A DNA stretch of 19,221 nucleotides from Nitrososphaeraceae archaeon (lineage in GTDB: Archaea > Thermoproteota > Nitrososphaeria > Nitrososphaerales > Nitrosopumilaceae): NCBI GenBank assembly GCA_025922755.1, contig JAICHE010000003.1, positions 1 through 19,221 of the forward strand, read 5' to 3'. Below the pieces are notes generated by a model, which did no database searches, was not told where the DNA came from, and worked only from the letters and a program-made list of their open reading frames with translations. This document shows positions 13,475 through 19,221 of this stretch, piece after piece (the first letter of the stretch is position 1; each line of letters starts with the position of its first letter). The position numbers and the translations under genes were made by a program.

Positions 13475-14377
13475 TTGGACAATTTAGATATCAAAATATT
13501 AAGCAGATTACTGAATAATTGTAGAGAATCTGATAGACAAATAGGAAAAGAATTGGGAATTTCAGGAGGATCGGTGAGAGCTAGAATACGAAAAATGGAG
13601 GATTCTCAAATAATTGAGGAGTTTACTGTCAAAGTTGATCCACCTGTTTTGGGTCTGGGAGTTTTGTATTTTGTAGTCACTGGTCAAAATATTAAAGAAA
13701 TTTTAAACCAAATTAGTCTAGTAGGAAAACCATTCTTTGTTGTTCCATGTGTTGGGGGGGTCACTGTTTGTGGTATAGTAGCCAAGGATAATCTTCAAGA
13801 AAAAATTGAACTTGCAAATAATTTAATGCGAGATGTTCGAGTTTTATCAATTTTTGAAGCAGAAAATCCTGGATTTGATTCTAATTTAACTAAAACAGAC
13901 TTGGAAATATTAGAACAACTGATGAAAGACCCCCGTCAAAAAATTGAAAATATTTCCAAAAAAACAAATCTTTCCACCAAAACTGTAACAAGATGTATTG
14001 AAAAATTACATGAAAATCAAGGAATTCAATTCACTGTAGTTTATGATCCTACTAAAATTAAAGACTTCATTCCACATGCAATTCTTACATGGATTGATGG
14101 AAATTTACAAAAAACTTTAACCAAATTAGAAAAAGATTTTTCGGACTCATTTTTACAAATTCCATTTATCGCAAAAAATCAAATTGTTTTATTCATGTAT
14201 AGTAAGGATATTTTTAGTATGGATGATTTAACTCAGAAAATACGAAATGTAAAAAATGTAAAATCAGCTGATCTTTTTATTCCCAAAAAAATTACTTTTC
14301 TGAAAGAATGGTTAGCTTTGGCAATAAAAGAATTAAAAAAATCCCCAACCCTTCATTTGATGTATCAAACAAATTAA
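13475..14377 (+). CDS. Double winged-helix Lrp/AsnC-type regulator
   Basis: A 300-residue transcription regulator with two Lrp/AsnC-like units. Each has a winged helix: residues 1-50 (LDIKILSRLLNNCRESDRQI then GKELGISGGSVRARIRKME) and about 138-186 (LTKTDLEILEQLMKD then NISKKTNLSTKTVTRCIEKL). Each is followed by a ligand/dimer-like beta-alpha segment. Tandem forms of this kind are common in ammonia-oxidising archaea. The start is a choice: TTG at 13433 gives a longer frame, but the TATA box at 13421-13429 puts the transcript start near 13451. AAGGTG sits six bases before TTG at 13475, so I used that. It is divergent from the ABC transporter operon and probably controls it and itself through the inverted repeat between them. 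Confidence 0.85.
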   Translation: MDNLDIKILSRLLNNCRESDRQIGKELGISGGSVRARIRKMEDSQIIEEFTVKVDPPVLGLGVLYFVVTGQNIKEILNQISLVGKPFFVVPCVGGVTVCGIVAKDNLQEKIELANNLMRDVRVLSIFEAENPGFDSNLTKTDLEILEQLMKDPRQKIENISKKTNLSTKTVTRCIEKLHENQGIQFTVVYDPTKIKDFIPHAILTWIDGNLQKTLTKLEKDFSDSFLQIPFIAKNQIVLFMYSKDIFSMDDLTQKIRNVKNVKSADLFIPKKITFLKEWLALAIKELKKSPTLHLMYQTN

Positions 14378-14402
14378 ATAATATCATAATTTTGATCTTG
14401 TA

Positions 14403-14918
14403 ATGAAAAAGAAGAAAATCTTTGAAGGAAAAATTTTAGGTCTTAGTGTTTATGATGGGACTATTGAAGGTAGAAAAGTCAAAAGAGAAATGATAGAGCA
14501 TAGAGGAGCTGCTGCTATGCTTGCATTTGATGAGGATGACAAAGTAATTCTTGTTAAACAACATCGGTATCCTCATGGATTTGTCTTAGAAATTCCAGCA
14601 GGGACTCTTGAAAAAGGAGAAGAACCTCTGAAATGTGCCTTCAGAGAACTGGAAGAAGAGACAGGATATAGGGCAAAAAAAATGACTCCTTTAATTTCCT
14701 ATTACCCTTCAATAGGATACAATACTGAGATTATCCATTGTTTTGTTGCTAAAGGATTGAAAAAAATTGCAGATTTGAGTTTGGATGATGATGAGATATT
14801 ATCTGTTGTGAAGATTAGTCTCAAGAGATTGATTGGGATGATAAAATCTGGGAAAATTCAAGATTCAAAAACAATTTGTGCAGTTTTAACATATGCAGCC
14901 AAAAAAAAATTGTTCTGA
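14403..14918 (+). CDS. Nudix hydrolase, ADP-ribose pyrophosphatase-like
   Basis: A 171-residue Nudix enzyme. The Nudix box is complete at residues 67-89: G67, the Glu of KGEE, then RELEEETGY with E82, E85 and E86 as metal ligands. LEIPAGTLEKGE just before and inside the box is typical of ADP-ribose and related nucleotide-sugar pyrophosphatases (NudF-like), which split ADP-ribose into AMP and ribose-5-phosphate. Exact substrate cannot be read. The start ATG is 25 bases after the stop of the Lrp-like gene, so it may share that transcript; AATTAAATAATATC at the junction could also be its own TATA box. The C-terminal lysines are encoded by an A9 run. The stop abuts that of the convergent PhoU-like gene with no gap. 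Confidence 0.85.
   Translation: MKKKKIFEGKILGLSVYDGTIEGRKVKREMIEHRGAAAMLAFDEDDKVILVKQHRYPHGFVLEIPAGTLEKGEEPLKCAFRELEEETGYRAKKMTPLISYYPSIGYNTEIIHCFVAKGLKKIADLSLDDDEILSVVKISLKRLIGMIKSGKIQDSKTICAVLTYAAKKKLF
14901..14909 (-). terminator. T9 run ending the AbrB-PhoU transcript
   Basis: Read on the minus strand, nine T residues lie 10 bases after the stop codon at 14919. Archaeal RNA polymerase often stops at such T-runs without a hairpin. The run is inside the last codons of the convergent Nudix gene (lysines before LF), so one sequence serves two purposes. Confidence 0.45.
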
Positions 14919-15899
14919 TTATTCATTGTATATTGGTTTTACAAGATCTACAACATCTGCCCATGATTTTGCAATTCGTTCAAACATATACACCACATCA
15001 AGAAAATCAATTGGGATTTGTTTTTTACTTTCAATGGTAGACCTAAGATTAGAAAGTTTTTCTTGAAATTCTCTATGAGATGCAATAGCCTCGATAGCTA
15101 ATATCCTATCAGGTTTGGTAAATGCATTAATTGATTTTTCTGCCAATCCACCAAAATTTTGCACAACTAGAAATATTTTTTTTAAAATTTCTTTTGGCAG
15201 GGATGTATTGTAAATGAAATCTGATAATTCCACAATGGTGTCACCTGCATTTTCTAAAAGATTGGCGGCTACTCTGTAGTCTAGTACGTCAATGTTTTCA
15301 AGATTAAATATGTTGGCTAATCTTTTATCGACAAGGGTACTTCTAATTAGTCGAACCAAAAGGAAATATTGTCTATTTACTTCAACGTCTCTTTTAGCTA
15401 ACGTTTGTAGATTTGATTTGTCATCTGATATCAAACCATTAGAAACATCATCATACATTCCCAGTGCAATAGAGCTCATTCTTTTGAGAATTTTTTCAGG
15501 ATTTAGGGTTGTGGTATCTAAAAGAAACTGCATGTTGATTTTTGATGCATCTTCTTCAATAATCTCCATTCCAACTAATCGTCTCATAGAATTTCTAATT
15601 TTTTCTCTGTCTTCTCCTGGGATGATTGATTGTGAATTGATTTGAATTATATCATATCCTAAAAGATAGGCACCGGTAATGTCTGCTACAATATTTTCTT
15701 CCTTTGGCAAAGGGTAAGAAATTACGAGTTCTTTTGCAGGTCTGTTCTCTTTGTTTGCAGAAATTGAAATAGTATCTTGTCCTGTTTCAATTTCTACTTG
15801 ACTGCTTTTATCTAAATTATTGGCATCCACCCATTCCTTTGGAAGTGAAACTAGGATGCTACTTCCAATTTTTTGTAGGCGTCGAACAAATTTAGTCAA
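14919..15899 (-). CDS. AbrB-PhoU regulator, phosphate-uptake type
   Basis: A 326-residue protein with an N-terminal SpoVT/AbrB-type DNA-binding swapped hairpin (FVRRLQKIGSSILVSLPKEW, residues 4-23, continuing to about 50) and a C-terminal PhoU-like helical region (about 125-320) with two bundle repeats, visible as RMSSIALGMYDDVSNGL and later NLLENAGDTIVELSDFIYN. In archaea this combination is annotated as a phosphate uptake regulator: the AbrB part would bind DNA and the PhoU part would sense or contact transporter components. No phosphate transporter gene is in this window, so its targets are unknown. Start is TTG at 15899, with an AT-rich TATA-like stretch (TTAAATTAATTAAA) about 20 bases upstream. 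It is divergent from the CoA operon and convergent with the Nudix gene. Confidence 0.82.
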   Translation of the reverse strand: MTKFVRRLQKIGSSILVSLPKEWVDANNLDKSSQVEIETGQDTISISANKENRPAKELVISYPLPKEENIVADITGAYLLGYDIIQINSQSIIPGEDREKIRNSMRRLVGMEIIEEDASKINMQFLLDTTTLNPEKILKRMSSIALGMYDDVSNGLISDDKSNLQTLAKRDVEVNRQYFLLVRLIRSTLVDKRLANIFNLENIDVLDYRVAANLLENAGDTIVELSDFIYNTSLPKEILKKIFLVVQNFGGLAEKSINAFTKPDRILAIEAIASHREFQEKLSNLRSTIESKKQIPIDFLDVVYMFERIAKSWADVVDLVKPIYNE

Positions 15900-15930
15900 T
15901 TTATACTAATTTAATTAATTTAAGCCATAT

Positions 15931-15941
15931 TCTTATATTTA
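15931..15941 (+). promoter_or_regulatory. TATA box of the CoA operon
   Basis: TCTTATATTTA is centred about 29 bases before the ATG at 15965. This fits leaderless transcription from that ATG and argues against the in-frame GTG at 15944, which would lie only about 8 bases after the box. The gap also holds the AT-rich promoter of the divergent AbrB-PhoU gene. Confidence 0.5.
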
Positions 15942-15964
15942 TTGTGAAATTTAAATTCAGATCA

Positions 15965-16873
15965 ATGGAGGCTGCCGCGTTTTGTCCTGCACACATTACA
16001 GGTTTTTTCAAAGCACATTTTGAAAGTGATGGTTTGCCAGAAAACCTTGGATCAATGGGAGCTGGATTTTCTATCAAAGAGGGTGTCACTACCAAGGTTA
16101 TCATCTCTTCAAAGGATAAACAATATTCCAATTACAAAATTTCTACAGAAGGTTTTCAATCCGATAAAACAGATGTTTCTGAATTTGTATTAAATGAATT
16201 TTTAAAGAGAGGTAAGTTTGACAATCTTTATTTTGACATACAACACAAAATTTCAATTCCTGTTGGATATGGTTTAGGATCCAGTGGAGCTGTTGCTTTA
16301 TCTTTAGCATATGCGCTAGATAAAGTTCTTCAAACGAAATTAGATAGAACTGAAATAGGAAAAATTGCTCATAATGCTGAAGTTAATTGTAAAACAGGGT
16401 TAGGAGATGTTTTAGCATCATATCATGGAGGTTTTGAAATAAGGGTAAAACCTGGAGCTCCAGGTATAGGACATGTGGAAAAAATTGATGCGGATAACAT
16501 TTCAGTAGTTATGATTTGTTTTTCTCCAATATCCACAAACAAATTCATTCGAGATCAATTATCTAAGATCAATGGTCTTGGTGGAAAAATGGTAAATCGA
16601 TTACTTGAATCGAAAAATTATGAAAATTTTCAAGACATGTCATTGGAATTTGCAAAATATGTTAATGTAATGACTCCTAGAATGGAAAAATTAATTGGCG
16701 AATTATCCGATAACGGAATTAAATGTGGAGTTGCATTATTTGGTGAAACTATTTTTTCAATGATTTCAGCAGAATTTGAAAATAAGATTTTAGAAATTTT
16801 CAAAAAATATCCTGAAGGGAAAATAATTACATCACAGCTGGATGTTGATGGAGCTAGAGTTCTAAATAATTAA
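15965..16873 (+). CDS. Pantoate kinase (archaeal CoA pathway)
   Basis: A 302-residue GHMP-family kinase that phosphorylates pantoate to 4-phosphopantoate, the archaeal replacement for the bacterial order of pantothenate synthesis. The N-terminus AFCPAHITGFF (5-15) is the characteristic pantoate kinase motif, and the GHMP phosphate loop PVGYGLGSSGAVALSLA (99-115) is clear. GLGDVLASYHGGFEIRVKPG, further on, carries the third conserved region. I chose ATG at 15965 (MEAAAFCPAHI) over the upstream GTG because of the TATA box position. First gene of a CoA operon; it ends 10 bases before phosphopantothenate synthetase, the enzyme using its product. Confidence is high because these two archaeal enzymes normally occur together. 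Confidence 0.92.
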   Translation: MEAAAFCPAHITGFFKAHFESDGLPENLGSMGAGFSIKEGVTTKVIISSKDKQYSNYKISTEGFQSDKTDVSEFVLNEFLKRGKFDNLYFDIQHKISIPVGYGLGSSGAVALSLAYALDKVLQTKLDRTEIGKIAHNAEVNCKTGLGDVLASYHGGFEIRVKPGAPGIGHVEKIDADNISVVMICFSPISTNKFIRDQLSKINGLGGKMVNRLLESKNYENFQDMSLEFAKYVNVMTPRMEKLIGELSDNGIKCGVALFGETIFSMISAEFENKILEIFKKYPEGKIITSQLDVDGARVLNN

Positions 16874-16883
16874 TTGAATCTTA

Positions 16884-17648
16884 ATGTCACTAATTCCAAA
16901 ATCTCATCCGAGAGCAAAGTCTCTATTAATTCGAGAAAAGCTTGTGTCAGGATTTGACCGAGGATTAGTAGCAAAAGAAGGTCTTCTAGCCCAAGGTAGA
17001 GGAGAGGCTTTTGATTACCTTCAAGGAGAAAAAACTGGAAAGTCAGCTAAATCAGCAATCAAAGCCGCAGCTGCTCAAATAATTCTTGCAGATTTGCCTG
17101 TAATTTCTGTTAATGGCAATATGGTTGCGTTGTGCCCAAAAGAAATAGTAAAACTAGCCAGAAGAACTGGTTCAAAAATTGAGGTTAATCTGTTTTATAC
17201 TAATGAAAAAAGAAAAAAAGCCATAATTAACACACTAAAAAAATTTGGAGCAAAAGAGATTCTGGGAGTAGATTCTCGTTCCAAAACAATTCTGTCTGGA
17301 ATAGATTCTGCTAGAAGATTTGTTGATAAAAATGGGATATTTTCTGCAGATGTAGTATTAGTTCCATTAGAAGATGGAGATAGAACTATGGCTTTAAGAA
17401 AAGCTGGAAAAAAAGTGATCACTTTTGATCTAAATCCTCTTTCAAGGACTTCGCAAACGGCACATATTACAATTGTAGATAATGTTACTCGTGCTATGGA
17501 TTTACTAATTGAGAATTGTGAAAAACTATCAAGGAAAAATGTAAATCATCTCAAAAAAATTGTCTGTGACTTTGATAACAAAAAAAATCTCTCTCAAAAC
17601 ATTGAGGAAATAAAAAATAACTTAACCAAGAGGGGAAGAAATGCATAG
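16884..17648 (+). CDS. 4-phosphopantoate--beta-alanine ligase
   Basis: A 254-residue archaeal phosphopantothenate synthetase that joins 4-phosphopantoate and beta-alanine with ATP. Recognised from IPKSHPRAKSLLIREKL (4-20), GLVAKEGLLAQGRGEAFDYL (27-46), GEKT just after it, and the central PVISVNGNMVALCP strand. The C-terminal part contains VVLVPLEDGDRTMALRKAGK and TFDLNPLSRTSQ, also typical. Length is normal for the family. It follows pantoate kinase by 10 bases and overlaps panB by 8 bases, placing consecutive steps of one pathway in one transcript. No bacterial-type PanC or PanK is seen, as expected in archaea. Confidence 0.93.
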   Translation: MSLIPKSHPRAKSLLIREKLVSGFDRGLVAKEGLLAQGRGEAFDYLQGEKTGKSAKSAIKAAAAQIILADLPVISVNGNMVALCPKEIVKLARRTGSKIEVNLFYTNEKRKKAIINTLKKFGAKEILGVDSRSKTILSGIDSARRFVDKNGIFSADVVLVPLEDGDRTMALRKAGKKVITFDLNPLSRTSQTAHITIVDNVTRAMDLLIENCEKLSRKNVNHLKKIVCDFDNKKNLSQNIEEIKNNLTKRGRNA

Positions 17649-18480
17649 TTCAGTTCAAGACATATTAAAAATGAAAAAAGAAGGACGTAAAATTTCTGTT
17701 ATTACAAGTTATGATTATACTCTTGCTTCATTGTGTGATAAAGCTGGAATTGATGTGCTTCTTGTAGGAGATAGTGCAGGGATGGTAATGCTTGGTTATG
17801 AAAATACAATTCCAGTAACAATGGATCAAATGTGTATGTTTACAGAAGCAGTAAGTAGAGCAAGAACTAATTCATTGCTTGTGGCAGATTTGCCATTCAT
17901 GTCATATCAAGTAAATATTGATGATGCGATAAAAAATTCTGGGAGATTAATTAAGGCCGGAGCAGATGCAGTAAAACTTGAAGGTGGAACTACAATGGTC
18001 GAGACAATTAGCGCAATTGTTGATGTTGGGATTCCAGTGATGGGACATATTGGTTTGCAACCTCAAACAACAATGCTTTCTCAGGGATACAAAGTTCAAG
18101 GAAAAACAAAAGACTCTGCATTGAAATTGATCGACGATGCCAAAGAGCTGGAAGAAGCAGGTGTATTTAGTATTGTATTAGAAATGGTAAGCCATGAAGT
18201 TGCAGAAATAATTTCTGAGACGGTAAATGTACCTACGATAGGAATAGGTTCAGGAGTTGGGTGCGATGGACAGGTCCTAGTTGTTCAGGATTTACTTGGA
18301 ATGTATGATAAACTTAAGCCAAAATTTGTAAAAAGATACATGAATTTGTCTGAGGATATCGTAAAGTCCGTTGAAAATTACAAAAAAGACATCGAATCAG
18401 AAACATTTCCAGGTCAAGAAAATTGGTTTTCTATGGATTCTGAAGAATTAAAAAAATTACGAGAAGAAATTGGCAGATAA
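17641..18480 (+). CDS. panB: Ketopantoate hydroxymethyltransferase
   Basis: A 279-residue PanB that transfers a hydroxymethyl group from methylene-tetrahydropterin cofactor to ketoisovalerate, giving ketopantoate. Typical motifs: ITSYDYTLASLCDKAGID (21-38), LLVGDSAGMVMLGYENT (40-56) with the metal-binding Asp44, VADLPFMSY (82-90) with Asp83, and AVKLEGG (110-116) with Lys112/Glu114. Later VMGHIGLQPQ and GSGVGCDGQVLVVQDLLGM match the family. A good ribosome-binding sequence, GAGGGGA, lies a few bases before the ATG, inside the end of the preceding gene. It is a TIM-barrel enzyme of normal length. Archaeal use of tetrahydromethanopterin versus folate as the one-carbon donor cannot be told from sequence. 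Confidence 0.94.
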   Translation: MHSSVQDILKMKKEGRKISVITSYDYTLASLCDKAGIDVLLVGDSAGMVMLGYENTIPVTMDQMCMFTEAVSRARTNSLLVADLPFMSYQVNIDDAIKNSGRLIKAGADAVKLEGGTTMVETISAIVDVGIPVMGHIGLQPQTTMLSQGYKVQGKTKDSALKLIDDAKELEEAGVFSIVLEMVSHEVAEIISETVNVPTIGIGSGVGCDGQVLVVQDLLGMYDKLKPKFVKRYMNLSEDIVKSVENYKKDIESETFPGQENWFSMDSEELKKLREEIGR

Positions 18481-19221
18481 AAAAAAGACTACAAAAAAAG
18501 ATCACCCCTCTTTAGATATTGTGAGTTCTTCTGGGGTAGAACTATCTGGGAAAAAAATTGTTCTATGTGTTGCAGGAAGTGTGGCTGCTTACAAGGCAAT
18601 CGAATTAGCAAGGTTGCTGATGCGTCATGGGGCAGATGTTACCTGCGTAGCAACAAGTGCTGTTACAAAATTGATACAACCAGAATATTTCAAATGGGCT
18701 ACTGGTAATGAAGTAATTACAAATCTGACCGGAGAACTTGAACATATTAGATTAGCCGATTATAATCAGTCCGATTTGGTAATAGTGTATCCTGCGACAG
18801 CAAATACTTTAGGAAAATTGGCAAATGGTATTGATGATACACCAGTATCTACAGTTCTTACAGTAGCATTTGGATCAAAAATTCCTATAATGATGTGTCT
18901 TGCGATGCATGCATCAATGTATGAAAATTCTGCTGTAAAGAAGAATATTGATTTTTTGAAAAATAAAATTGACTTTGTTAAACCACAAATGATTGAAGGA
19001 AAAGCAAAGGCACCAGAACCTGAAGATGTTTTAGAATATGTTTTAAAGAAATTTGGATTCTCATCAATCTTAAAAAATAAAAAAATCTTAATGACTGCTG
19101 GACCAACCATTGAATATATTGATCCGGTCAGAGTAATTACAAATCAAAGCTCAGGAAAAACTGGTGTTTTATTAGCTTCAGAATTTATTTCAGCTGGTGC
19201 AAAAGTTACTTTAGTGTATGG
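18470..19221 (+). CDS. coaBC: CoaBC, partial (cut by window end)
   Basis: The first 250 residues of the bifunctional enzyme that adds cysteine to 4'-phosphopantothenate (CoaB) and decarboxylates the product (CoaC). The CoaC flavodoxin-like domain includes KKIVLCVAGSVAAYKAIELA (28-47), His92 in ELEHIRLAD, PATANTLGKLANGIDD (108-123) and AMHASMYEN (145-153), the counterpart of the PXMNXXMW motif with His in place of Asn. The CoaB domain starts near 205 (KILMTAGPTIEYIDPVRVIT then NQSSGKTG). The gene runs off the window. The best start is TTG at 18470, which overlaps the panB stop by 11 bases and retains the DHPSLDI lead-in seen in archaeal homologs. GTG at 18521 would be an alternative. Fourth gene of the CoA operon. 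Confidence 0.9.
   Translation, partial: MADKKKTTKKDHPSLDIVSSSGVELSGKKIVLCVAGSVAAYKAIELARLLMRHGADVTCVATSAVTKLIQPEYFKWATGNEVITNLTGELEHIRLADYNQSDLVIVYPATANTLGKLANGIDDTPVSTVLTVAFGSKIPIMMCLAMHASMYENSAVKKNIDFLKNKIDFVKPQMIEGKAKAPEPEDVLEYVLKKFGFSSILKNKKILMTAGPTIEYIDPVRVITNQSSGKTGVLLASEFISAGAKVTLVY

Noticed and set aside
15905..15925. AATTTAATTAATTTAA as an operator
   Set aside because: It is an AT-only sequence that is better explained as the TATA region of the AbrB-PhoU gene; no distinct arms with G or C.
15901..16131. Minus-strand frame of 76 codons at the start of pantoate kinase
   Set aside because: It overlaps the start of pantoate kinase and the divergent promoter region, and shows no sensible protein features.
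18766..19110. Long open frame on the minus strand
   Set aside because: It lies entirely inside coaBC, whose motifs are clear, and its translation has no recognisable family features.

Overview
This window looks like a piece of chromosome from an ammonia-oxidising archaeon of the Nitrosopumilus type (Nitrososphaerota, formerly Thaumarchaeota). The DNA is strongly AT-rich. The genes include an A-type ATP synthase subunit C, the archaea-specific pantoate kinase and phosphopantothenate synthetase, an archaeal-type UMP kinase, a two-headed Lrp/AsnC regulator and an AbrB-PhoU protein. Many genes have a TATA box about 24-30 bases before the start codon, so their mRNAs are probably leaderless, as is common in archaea. 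The genus-level assignment is an inference from recognised families, not from a database search.

Layout. Bases 1-2780 (+) hold an unknown protein, the ATP synthase C subunit, a small two-helix membrane protein and a Cas4-like iron-sulfur protein whose nuclease site looks incomplete. Bases 2780-3640 (-) hold a 36-residue one-helix membrane peptide, too short for most gene finders but with a strong TATA box, and a membrane-anchored LEA14-like protein. An unknown 118-residue protein follows (+). Bases 4000-6490 (-) are a tight operon tmk - HD phosphohydrolase - pyrH. Next come a small heat-shock protein (+) and, convergent with it, a UbiB/ABC1-family kinase-like protein with a coupled membrane partner (-). 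Bases 9130-10030 carry three small proteins.

Bases 10172-13357 (-) are a three-gene MacB/LolCDE-like ABC transporter operon: permease, ATPase and an exported, membrane-anchored S-layer/CARDB-like protein. The ATPase reading frame has no ATG, GTG or TTG before its Walker A motif and seems to start at CTG behind a strong Shine-Dalgarno sequence inside the permease gene. The operon diverges from a double winged-helix Lrp/AsnC regulator. The shared promoter region contains the inverted repeat TTGTCTA-N12-TAGACAA exactly between the two TATA boxes, which is a likely operator.

Bases 14403-15899 hold a Nudix hydrolase and a convergent AbrB-PhoU regulator. Bases 15965-19221 (+) are a coenzyme A operon: pantoate kinase, phosphopantothenate synthetase, PanB and the first 250 residues of CoaBC, cut by the window edge. 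Together these cover ketopantoate formation, pantoate phosphorylation, beta-alanine ligation and the cysteine steps; ketopantoate reductase is not in the window.

No tRNA, rRNA, insertion sequence or CRISPR array was recognised by reading. The window looks like ordinary core chromosome rather than an island. The most interesting items are the 36-residue peptide, the CTG-started ATPase, the Lrp operator with its transporter operon, the degenerate Cas4-like protein and the unusual P-loop of the thymidylate kinase.
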